DNA of 64,000 nt from contig CAWDUO010000007.1 of assembly GCA_963805475.1 (NCBI GenBank), forward strand, positions 135,321 to 199,320, written 5' to 3'. The position numbers and the translations under genes are program-made. Within the stretch, counting starts at the first letter, position 1. Every line of letters begins with the position of its first letter. The DNA is from VRUE01 sp963805475. GTDB taxonomy: Bacteria; Actinomycetota; Thermoleophilia; Solirubrobacterales; 70-9. Below are positions 49,203 through 57,283 of this stretch, piece by piece. The notes beneath the pieces are model-generated. The model saw nothing but the letters and a program-made list of their open reading frames with translations, made no database searches and was not told the origin of the DNA.

Positions 49203-50795
49203 TCATACGGGCATCACCCCGTGGCGTTTGGGGGGCTTCTCGACGTGTTTGGTTCGCGCCATTCGCAGGGCGTTGACGATCGTCGGGCGGGTCTCGCGGG
49301 GATCGATTATGTCGTCGATCACCGCATTGCCGGCCGCGATGTATGGGTCGATCTGCTCGCGCACCGCGTTCAGCATCGCCTCGCGCGTCGCCTCCGGGTC
49401 CTCGGAGGCCTCGATCGCCGAGCGGCCGATGATGTTGACCGCGCCCTCGGCGCCCATCACCGAGATCTCCGCCCCGGGCCAGGCGACGATCAGGTCGGGC
49501 TCGTACGCCTTGCCGCACATCACGTAGTAGCCGGCGCCGTAGGCCTTGCGCACGATCACGGTCACCTTCGGCACCGTGGCGCGGCTGACCGCGTAGAGCA
49601 TCTTCGCCCCGTGGCGGATGATCCCGGCGTGCTCGACCTTCGCGCCGACCATGAAGCCGGGCACGTCCTGGAGGAAGACGAGCGGGATCTGGAAGGCGTC
49701 GCAGAGGTTGATGAAGCGGGCCGCCTTGTCGGCCGAGTCGTTGTCGAGGATGCCGGCCAGCTGCTTCGGCTGGTTGGCGACGATCCCGACCGGCTGGCCG
49801 CCGAAGCGGGCGAAGCAGGTGATCAGCGTCTTGGCGAACTTCGGCTTCAGGTCGAACCACTCGCCGTCGTCGACGATCTCGCGGATCACCTCGTACATGT
49901 CGTAGGGCTGGCGCGAGGACTCAGGGACGATCTCCAGCAGCTTCTCCGATATGCGGTCGTCGGGGTCGCTCGTCTCCACGACCGGCGGCTTCTGCTCGCA
50001 GTTCGGCGGGAAGAAGGAGAGGTAGTTCTTCACCGCCTCGATGCACTCGTGGTCGTCCTTCACCTCGAGGTCCCCCACCCCCGACTTGCGGCAGTGGACC
50101 TTGGCCCCGCCGAGCTCCTCCATCGAGATCTCCTCGCCGGTCACGGCTTTGGTCAGGTGCGGGCCGGCGAGCGCCATCGCGCCCTGGCCGGAGACCATCG
50201 GCACGAAGTCCGAGAGCGCCGGGATGTAGGCGGTGCCGGCGGCGCAGGGGCCCATCATCGCCGCGACCATCGGGATCACGCCCGACATCTCGACCTCCTC
50301 GCGGAACAGGTGGCCGGAGCCGGCGAACAGCGAGCCCGCCGCCTCCTGGATGCGGGCGCCGGCCGAGTCGAGCAGCCAGACGAAGGGCATCCGCTTCTGC
50401 AGCGCCATCTCGCGCAGGCGGGTGACCTTGAGCTCGCCGGTCATCCCCATCGAGCCGGCCATCACGGTGAAGTCGTAGGCGGCGATGCAGCAGGGGCGGC
50501 CGTCGACGTCGCCCCAGCCGGTGACGACGCCGTCGGCCGGCGCCTCGACCCCGTCCATCGCCCGCTGGGCGAAGTGCGGGCGGCCGTGGATGCCGAGCTC
50601 GACGAAGCTGCCCTCGTCGACCAGCAGGTCGATCCGCTCGCGCGCGGTCAGCTTGCCGCGCTCGTGCTGCTTGGCGATCTTCTCCTCGCCGCCGCCGAGC
50701 TTCGCCTTGGCGCGGCGCTCGTGCAGCTGCTCGGTCAGCTCCTCCAGCGGGGCCGTGCCGGGAAGAAGGTTCTCCTGCTGCTCTTCGGTCGCCAT
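49203..50795 (-). CDS. Acyl-CoA carboxylase beta (carboxyltransferase) subunit
   Basis: 530 residues from ATG 50795. Carboxyltransferase halves are evident: RAKAKLGGGEEKIAKQHERG, LTARERIDLLVDEGSFVELG, VWLLDSAGARIQEAAGSLF, then PLVFLQDVPGFMVGAKVEHA, GIIRHGAKMLYAVS, RKAYGAGYYVMCGKAYEPDL, WPGAEISVMGAEGAVNIIGR. It carboxylates acetyl-, propionyl- or a branched acyl-CoA; the specificity is not clear. No biotin-carboxylase alpha subunit lies in the window, so it is supplied from elsewhere. Confidence 0.93.
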   Translation of the reverse strand: MATEEQQENLLPGTAPLEELTEQLHERRAKAKLGGGEEKIAKQHERGKLTARERIDLLVDEGSFVELGIHGRPHFAQRAMDGVEAPADGVVTGWGDVDGRPCCIAAYDFTVMAGSMGMTGELKVTRLREMALQKRMPFVWLLDSAGARIQEAAGSLFAGSGHLFREEVEMSGVIPMVAAMMGPCAAGTAYIPALSDFVPMVSGQGAMALAGPHLTKAVTGEEISMEELGGAKVHCRKSGVGDLEVKDDHECIEAVKNYLSFFPPNCEQKPPVVETSDPDDRISEKLLEIVPESSRQPYDMYEVIREIVDDGEWFDLKPKFAKTLITCFARFGGQPVGIVANQPKQLAGILDNDSADKAARFINLCDAFQIPLVFLQDVPGFMVGAKVEHAGIIRHGAKMLYAVSRATVPKVTVIVRKAYGAGYYVMCGKAYEPDLIVAWPGAEISVMGAEGAVNIIGRSAIEASEDPEATREAMLNAVREQIDPYIAAGNAVIDDIIDPRETRPTIVNALRMARTKHVEKPPKRHGVMPV

Positions 50796-51592
50796 TACCT
50801 CCCCTTCCATTCGGGCTCGCGTTTCTCGAAGAAGGCGCTGACGCCCTCGACGATGTCCTCGGTCGAGAAGGTGAGCGAGAGCTGCGAGCGCAGGTAGTCG
50901 AGCGCGTCGTCGACCGCCATGTCCTGCTGGCGGTACATCGCGTCGTGGCCGAGCCGCATCAGCACCGGGCTCTTCGAGGCGAGCTTGCCGGCCCAGTCGG
51001 CGACCGCGGCGTCGAACTCCGCCGCCGGGACGACCTTGTTGGCGAGCCCGTACTCGACCGCCTGCTCGGCGCTCAGCCGCTCGCCCAGCAGCATCATCTC
51101 GTTGACCTTCTTGCGCGGGACGTTGCGGTAGATGATCGCCATGATCATGTAGGGGAAGGCGCCGACGTTGATCTCCGGCGTGCCGAAGGTCGCGCCCTCC
51201 CTGGCGATCAGCAGGTCGCAGGAGAGCGCCAGGCCCATCCCGCCGGCGAGCACGTGGCCGTTGGCGGCGCAGAGGCTCGGCTTGCCGAGCCGCGGCATCA
51301 GCCGGAAGAACTCGAGGAAGAGGTCGGAGGCGAAGTGTTTGGCGACCAGCGGCACGTCGGCGGCGAAGCCGCCGAGGTCGGCGCCGGCGCAGAAGGCCTT
51401 CTCCCCCGCCCCGGTGAGGACGACGGCGCGGGCGTCCTCGTCGTCGCGCGCCCGCTTCATCGCCTCGACCAGCTCGGCCAGCATCTGCCCGGAGAGCATG
51501 TTGCGCTTCTCCGGGTTGTTCAGCGTGACGGTGGCGACCCCGTCGGCGACCTCGTATGCGACCAGCTCGTAGTCCATCCCGGCGGAGACCAT
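50795..51592 (-). CDS. Enoyl-CoA hydratase/isomerase
   Basis: 265 residues; ATG 51577 is an alternative start. VATVTLNNPEKRNMLSG, the oxyanion hole AFCAGADLGGFAA and GHVLAGGMGLALSCDLLIAR, with one catalytic Glu in ATFGTPEINVGAFPY. The first Glu of true hydratases is Gly here, so isomerase or hydrolase activity is possible. It is adjacent to the carboxylase with a one-base overlap. Confidence 0.9.
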   Translation of the reverse strand: MVSAGMDYELVAYEVADGVATVTLNNPEKRNMLSGQMLAELVEAMKRARDDEDARAVVLTGAGEKAFCAGADLGGFAADVPLVAKHFASDLFLEFFRLMPRLGKPSLCAANGHVLAGGMGLALSCDLLIAREGATFGTPEINVGAFPYMIMAIIYRNVPRKKVNEMMLLGERLSAEQAVEYGLANKVVPAAEFDAAVADWAGKLASKSPVLMRLGHDAMYRQQDMAVDDALDYLRSQLSLTFSTEDIVEGVSAFFEKREPEWKGR

Positions 51593-51708
51593 AGCCGACC
51601 TCGCGTCGAAAGTGGAAAGTGCTACTGTCCACTCGCAAGACGTGCCGTGTTATGGTCCATATGGGTGCTAACCCGCACGTCGGCGGACAAGCCGAACGAG
51701 GAGAGACC
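51593..51708. promoter_or_regulatory. Divergent promoter region with a 23-bp palindromic operator
   Basis: AGTGGAAAGTGCTACTGTCCACT (51611-51633 in two halves of AGTGGAxAGT / ACTxTCCACT) sits between the divergent hydratase and acyl-CoA dehydrogenase genes. It fits a dimeric repressor site and could coordinate both transcription units. GAGGAGAG precedes the dehydrogenase start. Confidence 0.55.
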
Positions 51709-52926
51709 ATGGCGACGGCGACGACCAACGGCTCGCAGGTGATCAAGCCCGACCACGCGGCGGGCCGCAAGCACTTCATCTTCAGCCAGGAGCACGAAGA
51801 CCTGCGCGACTCGATGCAGGCCTGGGTCAAGAAGGAGATGTGGCCGCACCGCAACGAGTGGGAGGACACCTACTGGCCGACCGAGGTGATGAAGCGGGCG
51901 GGCGAGCTCGGCTTCCTCGGCCTCTGCTTCCCGGAGGAGTACGGCGGCCAGGGCGGCGACTACTACTACTCGCTGGTCCGCGCCGAGTGCATGAGCTACT
52001 CCGGCTCGGGCGGCACCAACATGGGCTTCGCCGTGCAGACCGACATGGTCCTGCCGCCGATCCACCTGCTCGGCACCGAGGAGCAGAAGCAGCGCTACCT
52101 CGTGCCGGGGATCAAGGGCGAGAAGGTCGGCAGCCTCGGGATCACCGAGCCCGGCGCCGGCTCCGACGTCGCCGGGATCCGCACGACGGCGATCCGCGAC
52201 GGCGACGAATACGTGATCAACGGCTCGAAGACCTTCATCACCAACGGTCCGCGCGCCGACTTCATCGTCCTCGTCGCCAAGACCGACCCGGCGGAGCGCC
52301 ACGCCGGGATCACCCTGTTCGTCGTCGACCTGCGCGACGAGAACGGCGAGAAGGTGCCCGGCTTCAGCGTCTCCGCCGAGCTGGAGAAGATGGGCATGCA
52401 CGCCTCGGACACCGGCGAACTCGCCTTCGAAGACGTCCGCGTCCCCGCCAGCGCCGTGCTCGGCGAGGTCGGCAAGGGCTTCTACCACATCGCCTGGGAG
52501 CTTCAGGGCGAGCGGCTGGTCGCCGCCGCCGGGTCCCACGCGGGCTGCGAACGGATGATCGAGAAGACGCTCGAGTACGCCAAAGAGCGCGAAGCCTTCG
52601 GCCGGCCGATCGGCAAGTTCCAGGCGATCCGCCACAAGTTCGCCGAGATGGCGACGAAGACCGAGGCGGCGAAGCAGTTCACCTATGCGACCGCCTGGCG
52701 CTTCGCCAACGGCGAGTACCCGGTGCGCGAGATCACGATGGCCAAGCTCTTCGCCTCGCGGGTCGGCTGCGAGGTCGCCGACGAGTGCATCCAGATCCTC
52801 GGCGGCTACGGCTACATGAAGGAGTACGAGATCGAGCGCGCCTACCGCGACGTCCGCCTCAACCGGATCGGCGCCGGCACCGACGAGGTGATGCTCGACG
52901 TGATCGGGCGGAGCTACGGGCTCTGA
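51709..52926 (+). CDS. Acyl-CoA dehydrogenase
   Basis: 405 residues. LGFLGLCFPEEYGGQGGDYY, the FAD/substrate motif GSLGITEPGAGSDVAGIRTT, FITNGPRADFIVLVA, REAFGRPIGKFQAIRHKFAE and ILGGYGYMKEYEIERAYRDV with RIGAGTDEVMLDVI. The usual catalytic Glu position is in YEIERAYRDV or nearby, so the chain-length class cannot be fixed. The start ATG 51709 follows CGAGGAGAGACC. It opens the plus-strand half of the catabolic cluster. Confidence 0.93.
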   Translation: MATATTNGSQVIKPDHAAGRKHFIFSQEHEDLRDSMQAWVKKEMWPHRNEWEDTYWPTEVMKRAGELGFLGLCFPEEYGGQGGDYYYSLVRAECMSYSGSGGTNMGFAVQTDMVLPPIHLLGTEEQKQRYLVPGIKGEKVGSLGITEPGAGSDVAGIRTTAIRDGDEYVINGSKTFITNGPRADFIVLVAKTDPAERHAGITLFVVDLRDENGEKVPGFSVSAELEKMGMHASDTGELAFEDVRVPASAVLGEVGKGFYHIAWELQGERLVAAAGSHAGCERMIEKTLEYAKEREAFGRPIGKFQAIRHKFAEMATKTEAAKQFTYATAWRFANGEYPVREITMAKLFASRVGCEVADECIQILGGYGYMKEYEIERAYRDVRLNRIGAGTDEVMLDVIGRSYGL

Positions 52927-53047
52927 GGACGCCCGTGGCACGGCGCATCCCGGTGTCCTCGGTCCGGGCGGCTCGGTCACGCACTTATAAGTGCGCTCCC
53001 TCGCCGTCCTCCCTGCGTCCTTGGGCTGCTTGGCCACGGACGCCCTC
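52925..53047. repeat. PAL-I copy 1, 123-nt inverted-repeat element between two acyl-CoA dehydrogenases
   Basis: Imperfect ends GAGGACGCCCGTGG and CCACGGACGCCCTC; inside is the perfect palindrome GCACTTATAAGTGC (52981-52994). CGGTGTCCTCGG (52951-52962) and the flanks of ACGCACT and TGCGCTCCC recur at 59835-59880. Confidence 0.65.
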
Positions 53048-53068
53048 AGAACCCATGGTCGTATAGGC

Positions 53069-54215
53069 ATGCCTTTGCCCTTTGGCGAGGAGCACGAGGA
53101 GCTGCGCGAGACGGTCGGGCGCTTCGTCGCCAAGGAGATCGCGCCGCACGTCGACGAGTGGGAGGCGGCGCGCGAATTCCCCCGCGAGCTATATCGCCGC
53201 TGCGCCGAGCTCGGCTTCCTCGGGCTGAAGTTTCCGGAGGAGTACGGCGGCCAAGGGGGCACCCACCTGCACGACGCGGTCTGGGTCGAGGAACTGGCCC
53301 GCTCGGGCGGCTCAGGCGGCGTTGCGGCCGGGCTCAACGCCCACGCCTCGATCGCCATGCCGCCGATCTTCAACTTCGGGACGCGAGGAGCAGAAGCAGC
53401 GCTGGCTCGTGCCGGGGATCGCGGGCGAGAAGATCGGCGCGCTGGGGATCACCGAGCCGGGCGCCGGCTCCGATGTCGCCGGCATCTCGACCTTCGCCAG
53501 GAAGGTCGACGGCGGTTACGTGGTCAACGGCGCCAAGACCTTCATCACCAACGGCGTGCGCGCCGACTTCCTCGTCTGCGCCTGCAAGACGACGCAGGAG
53601 GGCGGCCACGGCGGCATCTCCTTCCTCGTGCTCGAGCGGGAGATGCCCGGTTACGAGGTCGCGCGGAAGCTGGAGAAGATGGGCTGGCACTCCTCGGACA
53701 CCGGAGAGCTGGCCTTCACCGACGTCGAGGTGCCGGAGGAGAATTTGCTCGGCGAGGAGAACGAGGGCTTCAAGCTGATCATGTTCAACTTCGCCTGGGA
53801 GCGGCTGCTGATGGCGATCGGCGCGGTCGGCGCGATGCAAAGGCTGATCGAGACGACCGTCGCCTACGCGCTCGACCGCGAAGCCTTCGGCCGCCCGATC
53901 GGCAAGTTCCAGGCGATCCGCCACCAGATCGCCGAGATGGCGACCAAGGCCGAGGCCTCGAAAGCCCTCACCTACAACGCCCTGCGCCTCTTCCACGAAG
54001 GCCACGACTGCATCAAGGACGTGACGATGGCCAAGCTCGTCACCCAGCGCGCCGTCCTCGAGATCGCCGACGAGTCCCTCCAGATCCACGGCGGCTACGG
54101 CTACATGCGCGAGTACGGGATAGAGCGCGCAGTCCGCGACGCCCGCCTGGGCCCGATCGGCGGCGGCACGGACGAGGTCATGAAGGAGATCCTCGGCAAA
54201 TTGATCGGGTTGTAG
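53069..54215 (+). pseudogene. Acyl-CoA dehydrogenase with one frameshift near 53385
   Basis: The first frame (ATG 53069) gives LPFGEEHEELRETVGRFVAK, GFLGLKFPEEYGGQGGTHLH, HASIAMPPIFNFGT. One extra base in ACGCGAGGAGCAG moves on to EEQKQRWLVPGIAGEKIGAL, GITEPGAGSDVAGISTFARK, REAFGRPIGKFQAIRHQIAE, IHGGYGYMREYGIERAVRDA and ILGKLIGL at the stop. All motifs are intact, so it is either a very young pseudogene or a base-call error. Otherwise a paralogue of the preceding dehydrogenase. Confidence 0.85.
54188..54215 (+). repeat. Direct repeat, left copy (3' end of the acyl-CoA dehydrogenase gene)
   Basis: GATCCTCGGCAAATTGATCGGG then TTGTAG, encoding ILGKLIGL-stop. A second copy at 55320-55347 differs only at synonymous positions. 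The 1.1 kb between the two is foreign in content. Confidence 0.75.
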
Positions 54216-54285
54216 CTGCTACTCTGTCGATCAGATTGTTAAGTAAAGCGTTCATCGATATGTCTATCTCACACCCGAGATAGGA
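54216..54285 (+). promoter_or_regulatory. AT-rich promoter and operator of the antitoxin gene
   Basis: TTGTTA (54236-54241) and TATGTC (54259-54264) are spaced 17 bp, a fair -35/-10 pair. TATCTC-ACACCC-GAGATA (54265-54282) forms an inverted repeat between promoter and start codon, fitting antitoxin autorepression. Confidence 0.5.
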
Positions 54286-54651
54286 ATGATCATGGAGGCG
54301 GTCGCAAAAACGGGCGCCGGCGCCCTCGCTCGCAAGCTCGACTCGATTCGGGATGAGGTCGGTGTGCAGGGGCGGGAGATCGCGCAGTTGCTTGGCACGA
54401 CCCCTCAGACCGTCTCGCGGTGGCGGACGGGGAAGGCCGAGCCGCAGCGGCGCAGCCTCGACCGGCTGCTCACACTCGCCTGGCTGGCTGAGGAGCTGGC
54501 CGAGTTCTACCCGCCCGATGAGGCTCGGCTGTGGCTCTTCTCCCCTCATCGCCTGCTGGAGGGACAGCGTCCGGCCGACCGCATCGAGGAAGACCGGGTC
54601 GATGACGTTCTGGCGCTGATCGCCCAGCTTCGAGACGGCAGTTACACGTAG
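54286..54651 (+). CDS. Xre/MbcA-like antitoxin
   Basis: 121 residues. HTH: VQGREIAQLLGTTPQTVSRW followed by RTGKAEPQRRSLDRLLTL, then a DUF2384-like C-terminal part (PDEARLWLFSPHRLLEGQRP; DDVLALIAQLRDGSY) typical of antitoxins paired with RES toxins. ATG 54286. The upstream DNA is AT-rich for this genome, and TATCTC/GAGATA directly before the start could be its own operator. Confidence 0.75.
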   Translation: MIMEAVAKTGAGALARKLDSIRDEVGVQGREIAQLLGTTPQTVSRWRTGKAEPQRRSLDRLLTLAWLAEELAEFYPPDEARLWLFSPHRLLEGQRPADRIEEDRVDDVLALIAQLRDGSYT

Positions 54652-54663
54652 GACGCGGCGGGC

Positions 54664-54924
54664 GTGGTCCACGATCCGGCGCTGCTCGACCTGACAGACG
54701 CGGGACGGCTCGCCGCCATCGGTATCACCGAGGAAGACTTCGAGTCGATCCCCTGGGAGCCGTGCCAGCGCGTCGGCGGTGCCGTCGCATGGCTCGGCCA
54801 CGACGGGCTGCTCATCCCCTCGGTGCGCGACAGGGACGGCTCGAACCTCGTCATCTTCACCGCCAACCAGCCACCCGAATCGGAGATCGTCGTGCAGGAC
54901 AGCCACGTCGTGGGGGCGCGATAA
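54664..54924 (+). pseudogene. RES-domain toxin, C-terminal remnant
   Basis: 86 residues from GTG 54664. LLDLTDAGRLAAIGITEEDF, WEPCQRVGGAVAWLGHDGLL and IPSVRDRDGSNLVIFTANQP match the C-terminal half of RES NAD+-degrading toxins (MbcT type). The N-terminal half with the Arg, Glu and Ser that give the family its name is absent, and only 12 bp separate it from the antitoxin. It is most likely an inactivated toxin. Confidence 0.7.
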
Positions 54925-54934
54925 TCCCGTCAGC

Positions 54935-55264
54935 GTGAGTGCCGATCCTGCCAAGCCCTCGAAGGCAGAGCGCCAAGCCGATGAAGCGCTCGTCGTCGGC
55001 TATCACGAAGCCCGGCTCGCCGATCTGCTTGAGCGAGTGCGGGAGGGCGTCGAGCGCTACGACTCCGGCGAGCTGGACGCCTTCGAGTTGGACGAACTGA
55101 TCCACCGCTACAAGAAGGCGGCGCGGGAGCTGTGGAAGTTCTGCGCCGACATGACCGGTGGGGTCAGCGCCAGCTTCATCGCCCGGACGCTCGAAGAGAT
55201 GCAGGAGCGCGGCGAGACGATCGACTGGTGGGAGCGCGGAAACCCCGAACGTCGCCGTCGCTGA
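54935..55264 (+). CDS. Hypothetical islet protein
   Basis: 109 residues from GTG 54935. Helical, charged: ADEALVVGYHEARLADLLER; ELDELIHRYKKAARELWKFC; ARTLEEMQERGETIDWWERG. No known family; it is similar in size and position to small genes that trail toxin-antitoxin pairs. It starts 10 bp after the RES remnant and ends 55 bp before the right repeat. Confidence 0.6.
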   Translation: MSADPAKPSKAERQADEALVVGYHEARLADLLERVREGVERYDSGELDAFELDELIHRYKKAARELWKFCADMTGGVSASFIARTLEEMQERGETIDWWERGNPERRRR

Positions 55265-55319
55265 GCACGGGGCTCACATACCGTGGACACAATCCGGACA
55301 TATCGGCCGGGCCACCCAC

Positions 55320-55347
55320 GATCCTCGGCAAATTGATCGGGCTCTAG
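55320..55347 (+). repeat. Direct repeat, right copy
   Basis: GATCCTCGGCAAATTGATCGGG then CTCTAG. It again spells ILGKLIGL-stop if read in the dehydrogenase frame, with only synonymous changes, though no dehydrogenase precedes it. It marks the right edge of the islet. Confidence 0.75.
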
Positions 55348-55357
55348 GATCGGGGCG

Positions 55358-55780
55358 ATGAAGCAGCGAGTGAACGTGATCACGCTCGGGGTTGCGGACC
55401 TGGGCAGGGCGCGGCGCTTCTACGAAGGGCTGGGCTGGACGACGAATGCCGGTGAGGGCGATGACGTCGTTTTCTTCCAGGCGGGTGAGATGGTCGTGGC
55501 GCTCTGGGACCGGGCACGGCTGGCCGAGGACAGCTGCGTCGAGGACAAGGGCGGCTGGGGCGGCGTCACGCTTGCCGTCAACGTCGGCTCACCCGGCGAG
55601 GTCGACGCGCTCGCCGAGGAGGCCCGGAACGCCGGGGCGACGATCGGCCGCGAGCCGGCGGAGACGTTCTGGGGCGGCTACAGCTCGCTGTTTATCGACC
55701 CTGACGGGCACCCCTGGGAGATCGCCCACAACCCACACTGGACCGTCACCGAGGACGGCGGCGTGCGGCTCGGCGATTAG
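55358..55780 (+). CDS. VOC (glyoxalase/dioxygenase) superfamily protein
   Basis: 140 residues: VNVITLGVADLGRARRFYEG, VVFFQAGEMVVALWDRARLA, GVTLAVNVGSPGEVDALAEE, GGYSSLFIDPDGHPWEIAHN. Two beta-alpha-beta-beta-beta modules with the FxDPDGxxWE metal motif. The reaction is unknown. Confidence 0.88.
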   Translation: MKQRVNVITLGVADLGRARRFYEGLGWTTNAGEGDDVVFFQAGEMVVALWDRARLAEDSCVEDKGGWGGVTLAVNVGSPGEVDALAEEARNAGATIGREPAETFWGGYSSLFIDPDGHPWEIAHNPHWTVTEDGGVRLGD

Positions 55781-56139
55781 GCCATTCCTGTCTCGAGCAC
55801 GTCCATCCGCACGACCAAGCCGTCTTGCAGTCGCCAGCGGTGGACGACTTGGGTGTCGGACTGGATCTCACCGGTCTTGGCGTCGCAGACGACCTGACGG
55901 ACAGTCACGTCGATGGTGTCGTCGGGGCCGGGGTCGAGGCGCTCCGGAGTGATGGTGCTGGAGATCTGCTCGAACTGGCGGCGCCAATAGGCAGCGACAG
56001 CGTCGCGGCCGGTCACCCGGCCGCCCTCCCAGGCGTTGGGCCAGTCGACTTCCGGATGCATCAGGGCGAGTGCGGTGACGACATTGCGGGCGTCAAAGGC
56101 TTCGTAGGCCGTGCGCAGGATGTCCTCGTCCGATCTCAT
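55777..56139 (-). CDS. SnoaL-like / nuclear transport factor 2 family protein
   Basis: 120 residues from ATG 56139. ILRTAYEAFDARNVVTALAL, MHPEVDWPNAWEGGRVTGRD and VVHRWRLQDGLVVRMDVLET fit the cone-shaped NTF2 fold. Often small-molecule isomerases or of unknown role. It overlaps the VOC gene tail to tail by 4 nt. Confidence 0.85.
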   Translation of the reverse strand: MRSDEDILRTAYEAFDARNVVTALALMHPEVDWPNAWEGGRVTGRDAVAAYWRRQFEQISSTITPERLDPGPDDTIDVTVRQVVCDAKTGEIQSDTQVVHRWRLQDGLVVRMDVLETGMA

Positions 56140-56185
56140 GAGACCGAATCGTAGGGGCACATCGGCCAATCGATTCGCGGACTGA

Positions 56186-57229
56186 CTAGAGCCGGTTCCA
56201 ACGGGCGCCCGCGCCTGCGCCCTCCGGCTTGATCCGTCCGGCATCGCGAAGCTCGGTGAGGACTAGGCGAATCGTCGCGAGGCTGATTCCCGGAAGTGCT
56301 CGCTCTATGTCGCGCCGACGGAACCGAGCCGGCGCTTCGCGCAGGATGTACTCACGAACCCTGTCCTGCTTGCTGCCGGACCGCTCGCCGGCGTCGGCGA
56401 CTCTCTTCTCGAAGTCGTCGTAGGACGAAGAGAGGATGCGCGACAGGTAGGAGATCCAAGGCCAGACATCGTGCTCGCCGTCGTGCCACTCCCGCTGCGA
56501 GTCATAGAGGGTCTTGTAGTAGGTGTTCTTCGATTCGAAGATCCGCTGCTCGAGACTGATGTAGCGGGCGATTCCATAGCCCTGCGAAAGCAGCACGTAG
56601 ATGGTCAGCAGTCGGGCGATGCGGCCGTTGCCGTCGGCGACGGGATGAATCGCAAGAAAGTCGAGGATCAGGGCTCCGATCAGGATGAGCGGATGCGTTC
56701 GTCCGTCGGCCTTTGCCTTCTCGTAGCGGACGAGGAGCTCGCCCAGCATGAACTCAGTGTCCTCGGGAGAGACAGGGGTGAAGACAACCTCTTTGCGGCC
56801 ATTCTCATAGGAGACGATCAAGTTCTGATCGGTCTTCAGCTGCCCGCCATTGCCATCCGTGTGCTCGAAGAGCAAGCGGTGCAGATGCAGGACGAACGGA
56901 ATGCTCAGCTTCTCGTCGGCGTCCATCCGCATCAGCATGTCGATCGCATCCCGATAGCCGGCGAACTCGCGCTCGTTTCGGTTGCGGTAACGATGCGAGC
57001 CCTCCGCGATCCGGTCGGCGCGGTCACTGCCGACCATGACTCCCTCGATCGCATTGGAAGCTTTGATCGAAGCGATCCGTGCGTGCTCGGAGAGTTGCCT
57101 CAACAGTTCGGGCTGCTGATCCTCGAACAGGCGCTCCTGACCCCTTCCAGTATCGATCCGCGCCAGCAGAGCCCCCAGAGGGCGGGGCTGGGATCCAAGC
57201 GTCCTGTCGAGATCAACAAAGCTCCGCAT
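56186..57229 (-). CDS. Fic family protein, class II with N-terminal inhibitory motif
   Basis: 347 residues. The inhibitory helix SNAIEG (S/T-x3-E-G/N) is at about residue 58 (ASIKASNAIEGVMVG). The Fic core reads LAIHPVADGNGRIARLLT; the usual Phe of HPFxDGNGR is Val. A C-terminal winged helix (RVREYILREAPARFRRRDIE) is present. Such proteins AMPylate or otherwise modify target proteins when the Glu is released. Less GC-rich than neighbours, standing alone, with its own operator array. Confidence 0.9.
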   Translation of the reverse strand: MRSFVDLDRTLGSQPRPLGALLARIDTGRGQERLFEDQQPELLRQLSEHARIASIKASNAIEGVMVGSDRADRIAEGSHRYRNRNEREFAGYRDAIDMLMRMDADEKLSIPFVLHLHRLLFEHTDGNGGQLKTDQNLIVSYENGRKEVVFTPVSPEDTEFMLGELLVRYEKAKADGRTHPLILIGALILDFLAIHPVADGNGRIARLLTIYVLLSQGYGIARYISLEQRIFESKNTYYKTLYDSQREWHDGEHDVWPWISYLSRILSSSYDDFEKRVADAGERSGSKQDRVREYILREAPARFRRRDIERALPGISLATIRLVLTELRDAGRIKPEGAGAGARWNRL

Positions 57230-57278
57230 AGCGCTAATCGCGCAATAATAGCGCTACCTAGGGCTTAAGTTAGCGCTA
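57229..57278 (-). promoter_or_regulatory. Three-copy TAGCGCTA operator array of the fic gene
   Basis: Perfect 8-bp palindromes TAGCGCTA at 57229-57236, 57249-57256 and 57271-57278, that is every 20-22 bp (two helix turns). The first shares its edge with the ATG start codon. The regular phase suggests cooperative binding, perhaps by the Fic protein's own winged helix. Confidence 0.7.
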
Positions 57279-57283
57279 TTTCC

